The notes under the pieces are model-generated. The model saw only the letters and a program-made list of their open reading frames with translations. It made no database searches and was not told where the DNA came from. DNA of 64,000 nucleotides from Mycolicibacillus trivialis. Lineage in GTDB: Bacteria > Actinomycetota > Actinomycetes > Mycobacteriales > Mycobacteriaceae. Made by a program: the position numbers and the translations under genes. The stretch is from assembly GCF_002102395.1 (NCBI RefSeq), contig NZ_LQPZ01000017.1, positions 62,001 to 126,000 on the forward strand, in the 5' to 3' direction. This document shows, one piece after another, positions 36,368 to 48,212 of the stretch; position 1 is the first letter of the stretch, and every line of letters starts with the position of its first letter.

Positions 36368-37639
36368 GTGCGTTCGGTGGAAGAGCAGCAGGCGCGGGTG
36401 ACGGCGGCCGCCATGGCTCCGCGGCCGATCCGGGTTGCCATCGCCGAGGCGCAGGGCCTGATGTGCGCCGAGGAAGTCGTCACCGAGCGCCCGATGCCCG
36501 GCTTCGACCAGGCCGCGATCGACGGCTACGCGGTCCGCAGCGTCGACGTGCTGGGCATCGGCGGTATCGGCGCCGACCCGGAGGAGACCAGTGCGCCGGC
36601 CGCCGGCGAGGTCACGCTGCCGGTGATCGGCTCCATCGAGGCCGGCACCCGCACCCCGGCCCGGCTGCAGCCGCGGCAGGCCGCCCGGGTGCAGACCGGC
36701 GCGCCGATGCCCACCCTGGCCGACGCGGTGCTGCCGCTGCGCTGGACCGACGGCGGCGAAAGCCGGGTCCGGGTGCTGCGCGGCGTGCGGTCGGGCGCCT
36801 ATGTGCGGCGGGCCGGCGACGACGTGCAGCCCGGCGACGTGGCGGTGCGCGCCGGCACGATCATCGGCGCCGCGCAGGTCGGGCTGCTGGCCGCGGTCGG
36901 CCGCGAGCGGGTGCTGGTGCATCCGCGGCCCCGGATTGCGGTGCTCTCGGTGGGTGGGGAACTGGTCGACATCAGCCGCACGCCGGGCAACGGGCAGGTC
37001 TACGACGTCAACTCCTATGCGCTGGCGGCGGCGGCCCGCGACGCCGGCGCCGAGGTCAACCGGGTCGGCATCGTCGACAGCGAGCCGACCAAACTGCGCG
37101 AGGTCGTCGAGAGCCAGCTCGGCCGCTCGGAGATCGTCGTGATCGCCGGGGCGGTGGGTGGCGCGGCCGCCGAAGCGGTGCGCGCGGTGCTGTCCGAGCT
37201 CGGCGAGATGGAGGTGGCGCGGATCGCGATGCACCCGGGCTCCGTGCAGGGCTTCGGTCAGCTCGGCGAGGAGGGGGTTCCGACGTTCCTGCTGCCTGCC
37301 AACCCGGTCAGCGCGCTGGTGGTCTTCGAGGTGATGGTCCGGCCGCTGATCCGGTTGTCGCTGGGCAAGCGGCAGCCGATGCGCCGGGTGGTGCAGGCCC
37401 GGGCGCTGTCGCCGATCAGTTCGGTGGCCGGACGAACCGGTTACCTGCGCGGCCAGCTGATGCGCGACCAGGACACCGACGAGTACCTGGTGCAGGCGCT
37501 GGGCGGGATGCCCGGTGAGTCCTCGCACCTGCTGGCGACCCTGGCTGAGGCCAACTGTCTGGTCGTGGTGCCCAGCGATGTGGAGCAGGTGCGGACGGGG
37601 GAGACCGTCGACGTGGCGTTCCTCGCCCAGCGCGGCTGA
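36368..37639 (+). CDS. glp: gephyrin/MoeA-like protein Glp with degenerate molybdotransferase site
   Basis: The 423 residues have the four-domain MoeA fold and are usually named MoeA1 in mycobacteria. Several catalytic motifs are altered. The GDEL motif reads VLSVGGELVDI, the SSGGVSVG..D segment reads IAGAVGGAAAEAV, and the KPGKP segment reads HPGSVQGFG. LPANPVSAL replaces LPGNPVSA. Molybdenum insertion is therefore doubtful. In Corynebacterium the gene at this locus, Glp, binds FtsZ and its membrane receptor GlpR to coordinate division and polar growth, and the same neighbours are present here. The start is GTG 36368. Confidence 0.88.
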   Translation: MRSVEEQQARVTAAAMAPRPIRVAIAEAQGLMCAEEVVTERPMPGFDQAAIDGYAVRSVDVLGIGGIGADPEETSAPAAGEVTLPVIGSIEAGTRTPARLQPRQAARVQTGAPMPTLADAVLPLRWTDGGESRVRVLRGVRSGAYVRRAGDDVQPGDVAVRAGTIIGAAQVGLLAAVGRERVLVHPRPRIAVLSVGGELVDISRTPGNGQVYDVNSYALAAAARDAGAEVNRVGIVDSEPTKLREVVESQLGRSEIVVIAGAVGGAAAEAVRAVLSELGEMEVARIAMHPGSVQGFGQLGEEGVPTFLLPANPVSALVVFEVMVRPLIRLSLGKRQPMRRVVQARALSPISSVAGRTGYLRGQLMRDQDTDEYLVQALGGMPGESSHLLATLAEANCLVVVPSDVEQVRTGETVDVAFLAQRG

Positions 37640-37653
37640 ACGGTCCCGGCCCG

Positions 37654-38307
37654 GTGAATTTCTTCTGGTCGAACTCTCTGCATCCGGGCTGGCCGATGCC
37701 GGTGGGTCCGCTGCGGGTGCCAGCCGGGGTGATCCGGTTGCGCCCGGTGCGGCTGCGCGACGGGGTGCAGTGGAGCCGGATCCGGCTGGCCGAACGTGAC
37801 CACCTCGAACCCTGGGAGCCCAGCTCGGGGGCCGAGTGGCGGCCCCGCCATGCCCCGGCGGCCTGGCCGGCACTGTGCTCGAGTCTGCGCTCGGAGGCCA
37901 AGGCGGGGCGGATGTTGCCCTACGTCATCGAGGTGGACGGCCGGTTCTGCGGCCAGTTGACGATCGGCAACGTGACCCGCGGCGCGTTGCGGTCGGCCTG
38001 GATCGGCTACTGGGTGTCCAGGACCGTCGTCGGCGGCGGGGTGGCCACCGGCGCGGTGGCGCTCGGGGTGGATCATTGCTTCGGGCCGGTCAAGTTGCAC
38101 CGGGTGGAGGCCACCGTGCGTCCGGAGAACGCCGCCAGCCGTGCGGTGCTGGCCAAGGTCGGGTTCCGTGAGGAAGGGCTGCTGCGGCGCTACCTCGACG
38201 TCGACGGCGCCTGGCGCGACCACCTGCTGCTCGGGCTGACCATCGAGGAGGTCGAGGGGTCGGCGGCCGCCGGTCTGGTGGCCGCGGGCCGGGCGGAGTG
38301 GGCATGA
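37654..38307 (+). CDS. rimJ: GNAT N-acetyltransferase, RimJ/RimL type
   Basis: The 217 residues start at GTG 37654 (MNFFWSNSLHPGWPMPVGPL) and contain a GNAT domain: IRLRPVRLRDGVQWSRIRLAE, CGQLTIGNV, WIGYWVSRTVVGGGVATGAVA (acetyl-CoA loop region) and ENAASRAVLAKVGFREEG. RimJ/RimL enzymes acetylate protein N-termini, especially of ribosomal proteins. The true target here is unknown. It lies 14 bp after glp and before glpR, an order kept across Corynebacteriales. Confidence 0.88.
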   Translation: MNFFWSNSLHPGWPMPVGPLRVPAGVIRLRPVRLRDGVQWSRIRLAERDHLEPWEPSSGAEWRPRHAPAAWPALCSSLRSEAKAGRMLPYVIEVDGRFCGQLTIGNVTRGALRSAWIGYWVSRTVVGGGVATGAVALGVDHCFGPVKLHRVEATVRPENAASRAVLAKVGFREEGLLRRYLDVDGAWRDHLLLGLTIEEVEGSAAAGLVAAGRAEWA

Positions 38308-38359
38308 CACGCCTGTGTTACTGAAGTGAAATCTGAGACAGATGATATTGGTGCTGCTA

Positions 38360-38377
38360 AATTACAGACATGTAATT
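38360..38377. promoter_or_regulatory. AT-rich inverted repeat upstream of glpR
   Basis: AATTACA-GACA-TGTAATT has perfect 7-bp arms and sits in an unusually AT-rich patch (about 38308-38385) of an otherwise GC-rich region. A -10-like TAGCCT follows at 38417-38422, before the glpR ribosome site. It is a probable operator for an unknown regulator. Confidence 0.5.
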
Positions 38378-38446
38378 GCGTCGGCGCGCCTGTCCGTACG
38401 GCGCTGACCGCCCGCATAGCCTGAGAGGGGAAAGGAGCAGGTCACC

Positions 38447-39409
38447 ATGCCAAGCATCCCCCAGTCGTTGTTGTGGATCTCGCTCGTCGTGCTCTGGCTG
38501 TTCGTGCTGGTGCCGATGCTGATCAGCAAACGCGACGCGGTGCGCCGAACCAGTGACGTGGCCCTGGCGACTCGGGTGCTCACCAGTGGTTCGAGCGCGC
38601 GCCTGCTCAAGCGCAGCGGACCGGCCACCGGGCACAACAGCGACCCGCACTGGCGGCACGACGACGTCGAAGAGGTCGACCTCGACGAGGACGACATCGA
38701 GACCGGCGCCATCGCCACCATGACCGCCACCGCGGAGGCCGAGAAGGACTACCTCGACGTCGACGTCGTCGGCGACGATCCGGAACTGCCGGTCGGCGCG
38801 GCCACCGCGGCGGACGGTGAGCCCGAGGCCGCGGCTGACGAGCCGGCCGACGTGTTCGAGACCGAGGCCGCCGACGACGACGGCGTCGACGGTATCGACG
38901 GGGTGGGCGCGGCCGAGGACCACGATGATGAACCCGCCACCGTCGCCTTCACCGCGGTGAGCCCGTCGGCGCGGCGCCGCCGCCACGACAGCAGCACCGC
39001 GGCCGCGGTCAGTGCCCGCAAGTACGAGTTCCGCAAGCGGGTGCTGCTGGCGATGCTGGGGATCCTGATGATCTCGGCCCTGCTGGCGTTCACGGTGGCC
39101 TCGGCCGCCTGGTGGATGTTCGGAGCCACCGCGACCACCGCGGTGCTCTACCTGGGCTACCTGCGGCGCCAGACTCGCATCGAGGAGCAGGTGCGCCGGC
39201 GTCGGGCCCGGCGGATGGCGCGCTCCCGGCTGGGGGTGGAGAACACCGCCGACCGCGATATGGACATCGTGCCGGCTCGGCTGCGTCGGCCCGGCGCCGC
39301 GGTGCTGGAGATCGACGACGAGGACCCGGTCTTCGAGCACCTCGAGCGGGTCGCGTTCGCCCGTGAGCAGGACTGGGCCAGCTCCCTGCCGAAGGCCGCC
39401 GGCCAGTAG
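38447..39409 (+). CDS. glpR: Glp receptor GlpR / SepX-like divisome membrane protein (Rv0996-like)
   Basis: The 320 residues have an N-terminal membrane helix (SLLWISLVVLWLFVLVPMLI, about 6-25), a long acidic disordered cytoplasmic region (about 65-180), and a pair of membrane helices at about 198-240 (VLLAMLGILMISALLAF; SAAWWMFGATATTAVLYLGY). A basic tail with LRRQTRIEEQVRRRRARRM follows. The topology matches GlpR of Corynebacterium and SepX of Streptomyces, membrane partners of the division machinery. The ATG has the site AAAGGAG. It is transcribed from its own likely promoter but stays in the glp cluster. Confidence 0.88.
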   Translation: MPSIPQSLLWISLVVLWLFVLVPMLISKRDAVRRTSDVALATRVLTSGSSARLLKRSGPATGHNSDPHWRHDDVEEVDLDEDDIETGAIATMTATAEAEKDYLDVDVVGDDPELPVGAATAADGEPEAAADEPADVFETEAADDDGVDGIDGVGAAEDHDDEPATVAFTAVSPSARRRRHDSSTAAAVSARKYEFRKRVLLAMLGILMISALLAFTVASAAWWMFGATATTAVLYLGYLRRQTRIEEQVRRRRARRMARSRLGVENTADRDMDIVPARLRRPGAAVLEIDDEDPVFEHLERVAFAREQDWASSLPKAAGQ

Positions 39410-39463
39410 GGATCGCGGTTTCGGCCGGATCGCCGGCGGCTGATACCCTGCTTATCGGTTCAC

Positions 39464-39536
39464 GGGGCTATGGCGCAGTTGGTAGCGCGACTCGTTCGCA
39501 ACGAGTAGGTCAGGGGTTCGATTCCCCTTAGCTCCA
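39464..39536 (+). tRNA. tRNA-Ala, anticodon CGC
   Basis: A complete 73-nt cloverleaf. The acceptor GGGGCTA pairs with TAGCTCC (one G-U). The D-arm is GCGCAGTTGGTAGCGC, the anticodon arm ACTCG-TTCGCAA-CGAGT with CGC, and the T-arm AGGGG-TTCGATT-CCCCT-like. The discriminator is A and CCA is not encoded in full. An Ala tRNA follows the Rv0996 region in mycobacteria. Confidence 0.97.
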
Positions 39537-39544
39537 CAGGCGAG

Positions 39545-39569
39545 AAAACCCAGATATCCTGGTGTTTTT
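39545..39569 (+). terminator. intrinsic terminator after tRNA-Ala
   Basis: AAAAC-CCAG pairs with CTGG-TG-TTTT across the loop ATATC, giving a stem of about nine pairs with one bulge and ending in TTTTT. It is placed right after the tRNA. Confidence 0.6.
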
Positions 39570-39739
39570 CATTCGATTCGGGTTTGTTGTGAGTCCCTCG
39601 TCGTCGCCCCTCTTCGGCGGGCCCAGTGCGTGACCGGGCCCTGCGACGGTCATGTTCGGCGGCAACCCATGCCGACAGATACCCGAAGCCGCGCTCGACT
39701 GATCAGGGTCCCTTCGACGCCGCCGTTAGGGTGCAGGGG

Positions 39740-40567
39740 ATGAACACCCACCGGGACACCGCGGGAGACGGCTCAGTACTGGACTCCGCCGACGCAACAC
39801 CGGAGATCCCGCGTGAGGACCAGACCTTCGACCGCACCGTCGAGGAGGGCAAGCAACGGATCAGCCGGGGCTGGTTGCCGCTGATCATCACCGGGTTCAT
39901 CGGCGGGTTCGACGTGAGCGTCGGCATCCTGGCGTTCCTGCTGGTGCAGCACTACACCGGCAACCCGGTGCTGAGCGGGCTGGCGTTCGCCACCGGGTTC
40001 ATCACGCTGTCGATCGGGCACAGCGAACTGTTCACCGAGAACTTCCTGGTGCCGGTGGCCGCCGTGGTGGCCAAGGCGGGCACCTTCTGGCAGCTCGGTC
40101 GGCTGTGGACGGTGTCACTGGTGACCAACATGGCGGGCGGTTGGCTATTGGCGGCGCTGATGATGCTGGGCCTGCCCGCGGTCCGCGGCACCGCGGTCGA
40201 ATTCTCCACCAAATACATCGATCTCGGCGTCACCTGGACGGCGCTGGCGCTGGCGGTCATCGGCGGCATGCTGATGACCTTGATGACCCACCTGCAGAAG
40301 GCCAGCGACTCCGAAGGAGTCCAGCTGGTGCCCGCGGTGATCACCGGTTTCATCCTCAGCATCGGCCACATCAACCACGCCGTCGTCGCGTCGCTGATGT
40401 GCTTCGCCGGACTGATCGCCGGCGCGCCGTTCGGCTACCTTGCCTGGCTGCAGCTGCTGGCGATCGCCACCGCGGGCAACCTCATCGGCGGGCTGGCGCT
40501 GGTCACCTTGTTCCGGCTGCTGCAGGTGCCGCACAAGGTCCAGGAGGCCCGCGCCAACTCCGATTGA
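39740..40567 (+). CDS. formate/nitrite transporter (FNT) family channel
   Basis: This is a predicted six-helix channel for small monovalent anions such as formate or nitrite. The 275 residues have a hydrophilic N-terminus (about 45 residues) and the FNT helices with GFDVSVGILAFLL, the signature SIGHSELFTENFLVPVAAV and, in the second half, ILSIGHINHAVVASLMCF with the conserved histidine region. TAGGGT lies seven bases before ATG 39740, so the message is probably leaderless and the longer frame upstream is rejected. It is absent from the Mtb order at this position. Confidence 0.87.
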   Translation: MNTHRDTAGDGSVLDSADATPEIPREDQTFDRTVEEGKQRISRGWLPLIITGFIGGFDVSVGILAFLLVQHYTGNPVLSGLAFATGFITLSIGHSELFTENFLVPVAAVVAKAGTFWQLGRLWTVSLVTNMAGGWLLAALMMLGLPAVRGTAVEFSTKYIDLGVTWTALALAVIGGMLMTLMTHLQKASDSEGVQLVPAVITGFILSIGHINHAVVASLMCFAGLIAGAPFGYLAWLQLLAIATAGNLIGGLALVTLFRLLQVPHKVQEARANSD

Positions 40568-40610
40568 GGGCAGTTGAGCGCCCCCGAGTGCCCTCGGGTG
40601 CCCCGGCCGC

Positions 40611-40666
40611 CGTCGACTCTGCGGTCACCACGGAAAAGTGCGAGTGGGGTGTCTACTCAGCGCAGA
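40611..40666 (+). repeat. short intergenic repeat, copy 1
   Basis: This 56-bp unit starting CGTCGACTCTGCG is nearly identical (one mismatch) to the second copy 25 bp further on, but lacks the right inverted arm. Confidence 0.8.
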
Positions 40667-40691
40667 CTGGATGCGGCTCTCCCCCAGCCGG

Positions 40692-40754
40692 CGTCGACTC
40701 TGCGGTCACCACGGAGAAGTGCGAGTGGGGTGTCTACTCAGCGCAGAGTCGACG
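40692..40754 (+). repeat. short intergenic repeat, copy 2, with perfect 13-bp terminal inverted repeats
   Basis: The unit is 63 bp. CGTCGACTCTGCG opens it and its exact reverse complement CGCAGAGTCGACG closes it, around a 37-nt centre. A further arm copy (GCAGAGTCGACG) follows at 40765-40776. The whole 40568-40806 gap between convergent genes is filled by this patch and holds no gene. Confidence 0.85.
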
Positions 40755-40806
40755 CGGGAGACGAGCAGAGTCGACGGAGCCAAGCGAGCCCAGCAAGCCC
40801 AAACGC

Positions 40807-44077
<3,271 letters not shown>

Positions 44078-44086
44078 ATTGACACG

Positions 44087-44749
44087 GTGCTCACCCGCTC
44101 GGCACTGCTGATCCTCATCGCCGCCTGCTGGCTCGGCGGCTGCTCCTGGCGCAGCGACCCGGAGATCACCTCCGCCGACATCGCCAAGATCACCGAAATC
44201 AAAGACGGATTCGGTCCCGGCTACGAGGTCAAGGACATCGCCAAGACCGGTATCGATCCCAAGCTGCTTGCCGAACGAAAACTCCCCGAGGGGCTGAAGT
44301 TCGAGCCGGAGCCCTGCGAGGAGTTCGCGGCGGGCCAGAAGGTGCCCGACGGCACCGAGGGCAACATGGCCGCGGTCACCGCCGAAGGCCACGGCAACCG
44401 GTTCATCGTCATCGCCCTGGAGACCTCGCAGCCGGTGCCGTTTCGTGAGCCCGGGCACGGCTGCAAGAAGGTCGGTTTCGCCGGCAAGGGACTGCGCGGT
44501 GTCATCGAGGCCGTCGACGCCCCCCGCATCAAGGGCACCGAGACCCTCGGGGTGCGGCGCATCCTGCAGGCCTCCATGCGCGGCAAGACCCGCACCGGCG
44601 AGCTCTACGACTACTCCGCGCACTTCGGCAACTACCAGGTGATCGTCACCGCCAACCCGCTGGTGATCCCCAACCAGCCGGTCGCCGAGATCGACACCGA
44701 GCGGGCCAAGGAACTGTTGGTCAACGCCGTCGCCGCGGTCACCGGCTGA
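44087..44749 (+). CDS. lipoprotein (Rv0999-like, DUF5642), function unknown
   Basis: The 220 residues have a clear signal peptide and lipobox (LILIAACWLGGC, Cys19), followed by SWRSDPEITSADIAKITEIKD and a globular domain with a probable disulfide pair (EPCEEF and GHGCKKV). GTG 44087 lies six bases after a TAGATT hexamer, so it can be made from a leaderless mRNA separately from pat. It is likely anchored to the outer face of the membrane. It probably arose by duplication together with the previous gene. Confidence 0.8.
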   Translation: MLTRSALLILIAACWLGGCSWRSDPEITSADIAKITEIKDGFGPGYEVKDIAKTGIDPKLLAERKLPEGLKFEPEPCEEFAAGQKVPDGTEGNMAAVTAEGHGNRFIVIALETSQPVPFREPGHGCKKVGFAGKGLRGVIEAVDAPRIKGTETLGVRRILQASMRGKTRTGELYDYSAHFGNYQVIVTANPLVIPNQPVAEIDTERAKELLVNAVAAVTG

Positions 44750-44750
44750 G

Positions 44751-45347
44751 TCAGCGGACCCCGCGCGGCCGGAACTGCACGCTGATCCGCGGGCCGGTGC
44801 GCGCGCTGGTCTTGGGCACCGCGTGCTCCCAGGTGCGCTGACAGGACCCGCCCATCACCAGCAGGTCGCCGTGCCGCTGCGGCAGCCGCAGCGACGCGCC
44901 CCCGCCCCGGGGCCGCAGCGCGAACGTGCGGGTGGCGCCCAGGCTCAGGATCGCCACCATGGTGTCCTCGGTGCGGCCGCGGCCCAGGGTGTCGCCGTGC
45001 CAGGCCACGCTGTCGTCCCCGTCGCGGTACAGGCACAGCCCGGCGGTGGTGAACGGCTCGCCCAGTTCTCCGGCGTAGATGTCGTTGAGTCGACGGCGCA
45101 GCCGCGCCAGCGCCGGATGCGGGGGATCCTCGACCGCCAGGTCGTAGAAGCCGACCAGCCGCGGGACGTCGAGCACCCGGTCGTACATCCGGCGTCGTTC
45201 GGCGCGCCACGGCACCCCGGTGCGCAGCGCCGCGAACAGCGCGTCCGCCTCGTCGGTCCAGCCGGAGCGCACGTCGATCCAGGCGCCGCCGCCGAGGGCG
45301 CGGCGCTCGTGGTGCTCGAACAGCGAGTCCTGTACCGCTACCGCCAC
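44751..45347 (-). CDS. alkB: AlkB-family alpha-ketoglutarate-dependent dioxygenase
   Basis: This Fe(II)/2-oxoglutarate enzyme repairs alkylated DNA or RNA bases by oxidative demethylation. The 198 residues show the iron ligands His and Asp in [11 protein letters not shown], the distal His in WEHAVPK and the 2OG-binding arginine segment [16 protein letters not shown] 45347 lies seven bases after a TAACCT hexamer, which decides against the nearby GTG 45353 and longer frames. It is the Rv1000c counterpart and diverges from arcA. Confidence 0.9.
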   Translation of the reverse strand: MAVAVQDSLFEHHERRALGGGAWIDVRSGWTDEADALFAALRTGVPWRAERRRMYDRVLDVPRLVGFYDLAVEDPPHPALARLRRRLNDIYAGELGEPFTTAGLCLYRDGDDSVAWHGDTLGRGRTEDTMVAILSLGATRTFALRPRGGGASLRLPQRHGDLLVMGGSCQRTWEHAVPKTSARTGPRISVQFRPRGVR

Positions 45348-45404
45348 ATCCACCAGGTTATCGCACAAACATTCGATTTCGGGGTGTCGGGGGCGCCCCG
45401 CCGC

Positions 45405-45410
45405 TACCGT
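45405..45410 (+). promoter_or_regulatory. -10 element for leaderless arcA
   Basis: TACCGT ends seven bases before GTG 45418 and supports that start. Confidence 0.5.
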
Positions 45411-45417
45411 GACGACT

Positions 45418-46620
45418 GTGAGCGTCACCGAATTGGGTTCGGATTCCGAGGTGGGCGCGCTGCGCGCGGCGATCGTGCACCGCCCGGGCCCCGAGCTGGG
45501 CCGGCTGACCCCGCGCAACAGCGACTCCCTGCTCTTCGACGGCCTGCCCTGGGTGGCGCGCGCCCAGCAGGAACACGACGCGTTCGCCGCCCTGCTGCGC
45601 TCCCGCGGCGTCGAGGTGCTGCTGCTGGCCGATCTGCTCACCGAAGCGCTGGCCAGCGGCGCCGCCCGGGTACAGGGCGTGGCCGCCGCCGTCGACCCGC
45701 GCCGGCTGGGCCGCCCGCTGGCCGACGAACTCACCGCCCACCTGCGCGGCCTGCCCCCGGCCGAACTGGCCCGGATCCTGATGGCCGGGATGACGTTCAC
45801 CGAACTGCCGTCGGGCACCGACACTTCGCTGGTGCGGCGGATGCACCACGGCGGCGACTTCGCGATCGCGCCGCTGCCCAACCTGGTCTTCACCCGCGAC
45901 TCCTCGATCTGGATCGGCCCGCGGGTGGTCATCCCGTCGCTGGCGTTGCCCGCCCGGGCCCGGGAGGCCGCGCTGACCGACCTGATCTACACCCACCACC
46001 CGCGGTTCACCCGGGTGCGCCGGGCCTACCAGTCGCGCTCGGCGCCGGTCGAGGGCGGCGACGTGCTGCTTCTGGCGCCGACGGTGGTGGCGATCGGGGT
46101 GGGGGAGCGCACCACCCCGGCCGGCGCGGAGGCGCTGGCCCGTAGCCTGCTCGACGACGGCCTCGCCGAGACGGTGCTGGCCGTGCCGATCGCGCAGCGG
46201 CGTGCCCAGATGCACCTGGACACCGTGTGCACCATGGTCGACCGCGACGCGGTCGTGATGTACCCGAACATCGCGGACACCTTGTCCGCCTACCCGATCC
46301 GACGCTCCGCGGCCGGGGTCCGCATCGACGACGCGGTGCCGTTCGTCGAGGCCGCTGCCGCCGCGATGGGCATCGACCGGCTGCGCGTCATCGACACCGG
46401 CCTGGACCCGGTCACCGCTGAACGCGAGCAGTGGGACGACGGCAACAACACCCTGGCGCTGGCCCCGGGCGTCGTCGTCGCCTACGAGCGCAACACCGAA
46501 ACCAATGCCCGCCTACAGGATTCGGGGATCGAGGTGCTACCCATCGCCGCCGCCGAGCTGGGCACCGGACGCGGCGGCCCGCGCTGCATGTGCTCGCCGA
46601 TCGTCCGCGACCCGCTGTGA
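45418..46620 (+). CDS. arcA: arginine deiminase
   Basis: This enzyme hydrolyses arginine to citrulline and ammonia. The 400 residues ([20 protein letters not shown]) carry the substrate Asp in [13 protein letters not shown], the catalytic Glu and Asp in [10 protein letters not shown], the catalytic His in [12 protein letters not shown] and the nucleophilic Cys in GGPRCMCSP near the C-terminus. arcB and arcC are not adjacent, so it is not a full fermentative ADI operon. It may serve pH or nitrogen balance. It is the Rv1001 counterpart. Confidence 0.95.
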   Translation: MSVTELGSDSEVGALRAAIVHRPGPELGRLTPRNSDSLLFDGLPWVARAQQEHDAFAALLRSRGVEVLLLADLLTEALASGAARVQGVAAAVDPRRLGRPLADELTAHLRGLPPAELARILMAGMTFTELPSGTDTSLVRRMHHGGDFAIAPLPNLVFTRDSSIWIGPRVVIPSLALPARAREAALTDLIYTHHPRFTRVRRAYQSRSAPVEGGDVLLLAPTVVAIGVGERTTPAGAEALARSLLDDGLAETVLAVPIAQRRAQMHLDTVCTMVDRDAVVMYPNIADTLSAYPIRRSAAGVRIDDAVPFVEAAAAAMGIDRLRVIDTGLDPVTAEREQWDDGNNTLALAPGVVVAYERNTETNARLQDSGIEVLPIAAAELGTGRGGPRCMCSPIVRDPL

Positions 46621-46624
46621 GCCG

Positions 46625-48187
46625 TCAGCGCCAACTGGGCAGCCAGATCTCCATGTTCCAGGTGGTCTGCGAGATCGGCGTCCCGGTCAGGACCGGGAAC
46701 AGCCACGCGAAGTTGGTCAACACCACCGCGACGTAACAGGACACCACCAGCATCCCGAGGGTGTGGCGCTCCCGGCTGCGCCGCGGCCGGTACAGGATGT
46801 CGCCGCAGATGAGCGCGATCGTCATCACCAGGAACGGCGCCATGACCACCGCGTAGAAGAAGTACATCTGCCGGTCGATGTCGACGAACCACGGCAGCCA
46901 GCCGGCGCAGTAGCCCACCAGCACCGCGGCGTAACGCCAGTCGCGGCGCACCAGCATCCGCCACGTCGCGTAGAGCAGCACCGGCACCGACAGCCACCAC
47001 ATCGCCGGGGTGCCGACCAGCAGCACCGCCTTGACACACGACTGGGCGCCGCAGCCCGGCACGTCGTTCTGGTCAATGGCGTAGAGCACCGGCCGCAACG
47101 ACATCGGCCAGGCCCACGGCTTGGACTCCCACGGGTGGTGATTGCCCGCCGCGTTGGTCAGGCCGGAGTGGAACTTGTAGGCCTTGAACGTGTAGTGCCA
47201 CAGCGACCGCAGCGCATCCGGAACCACCCCGAAGCCGCCGCTCAACCCGATGCCGCGGCCCTCCTCGTGGCGGCTGATCGCGGTCTCGGAGGCGAACCAC
47301 GGCGCGTAGGACGCCAGGTACACCGCGATCGGGATGAGCCCCAGCGCGTAGCCGGTCGGGCCCAGATCGCGGCGCAGCACCCCCAGCCACGGCCGCGGCA
47401 CCCGGTAGGCGCGGCGCGCGGCCACGTCGAACCCCAGCGACAGCACCGCGAAGCACACCACGAAGTACAGCCCCGACCATTTGGTCGCGCAGGCCAGCCC
47501 GAGCAGCACCCCGGCCCCGAACCGCCACCACCGCACGCCCAGCCGCGGGCCCCACCGGGTTTCGGCGATCCGGCCCTCGACGAAGGCGACGTGCATGCGC
47601 TCGCGCATCTGGTCGCGGTCGACGATGATCGCCGCGAACGCCGCCACCACGAAGAAGGTCAGGAACCCGTCGAGCAGCGCGGTACGCGCCCCCACAAAAC
47701 TCACGCTGTCCCCGATGAGCAGCAGCCCGGCGATCCCACCGACCAGCGTGGACCGGCTGATCCGGCGGACGGTGCGCGCCACGATCGCCACCATCACCAC
47801 CCCGAGCAGCGCCCCGGTGAACCGCCACCCCAGCCCGGTGTAGCCGAACAGCGCCTCGCCGAGCGCGATCAGCTGTTTGCCGACCGGCGGGTGCACCACC
47901 AGCCCGTAGCCGGGGTTGTCCTCCACCCCGTGGTTGCCCAGCATCTGCCACGCCTGCGGCGCGTAGTGCTTCTCGTCGAAGATCGGGGTGCCCGCGTCGG
48001 TCGGCGACCCCAGGTTGAGGAACCGGGTCAGCGCGGCCAGCGCGGTCACCACCGCGGTCATCAGCCAGCCGCCGGCCCGGTCGAGCGGGCCGAAATCGGC
48101 CGGCGGCAGCAGCGGCGCGGGGCTGATCACCGGGACCGCCGGCGCGGCGGAAGCGGCATGCTGGCCGGTGTCGGGCGGGGCGGTCAT
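46625..48187 (-). CDS. pmt: protein O-mannosyltransferase (PMT, GT39 family)
   Basis: This polytopic membrane enzyme mannosylates secreted proteins on Ser/Thr, coupled to Sec export. The 520 residues have about ten membrane helices, the catalytic acidic motif PIFDEKHYAPQAW in the first external loop and the family features NPGYGLVVHPPVGKQLI and YHPWESKPW-like HHPWESKPWAWP. The ATG at 48187 (MTAPPDTG) lies eight bases after a TACGAT hexamer and is preferred to the adjacent ATG 48190. It is the Rv1002c counterpart; its -10 overlaps that of rsmI. Confidence 0.93.
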   Translation of the reverse strand: MTAPPDTGQHAASAAPAVPVISPAPLLPPADFGPLDRAGGWLMTAVVTALAALTRFLNLGSPTDAGTPIFDEKHYAPQAWQMLGNHGVEDNPGYGLVVHPPVGKQLIALGEALFGYTGLGWRFTGALLGVVMVAIVARTVRRISRSTLVGGIAGLLLIGDSVSFVGARTALLDGFLTFFVVAAFAAIIVDRDQMRERMHVAFVEGRIAETRWGPRLGVRWWRFGAGVLLGLACATKWSGLYFVVCFAVLSLGFDVAARRAYRVPRPWLGVLRRDLGPTGYALGLIPIAVYLASYAPWFASETAISRHEEGRGIGLSGGFGVVPDALRSLWHYTFKAYKFHSGLTNAAGNHHPWESKPWAWPMSLRPVLYAIDQNDVPGCGAQSCVKAVLLVGTPAMWWLSVPVLLYATWRMLVRRDWRYAAVLVGYCAGWLPWFVDIDRQMYFFYAVVMAPFLVMTIALICGDILYRPRRSRERHTLGMLVVSCYVAVVLTNFAWLFPVLTGTPISQTTWNMEIWLPSWR

Positions 48188-48195
48188 CATCGTCG

Positions 48196-48205
48196 ATCGT
48201 AGGCT
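48196..48205. promoter_or_regulatory. back-to-back -10 elements sharing TA (pmt / rsmI)
   Basis: ATCGTAGGCT reads TACGAT on the minus strand (8 bases before the pmt ATG) and TAGGCT on the plus strand (7 bases before the rsmI ATG). The two hexamers share the central TA. Confidence 0.5.
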
Positions 48206-48212
48206 GTCGGCC

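Noticed and set aside
39464-39740. tRNA-Ala as an attachment site for an integrated element
   Set aside because: No integrase, no repeated tRNA 3' end and no change in composition follow it.
46561-46620. Arginine deiminase with CMCSP instead of the usual CMSCP, thought to be loss of the catalytic Cys
   Set aside because: The nucleophile is the first Cys of this motif, which is intact; only the following Ser/Cys order is swapped.
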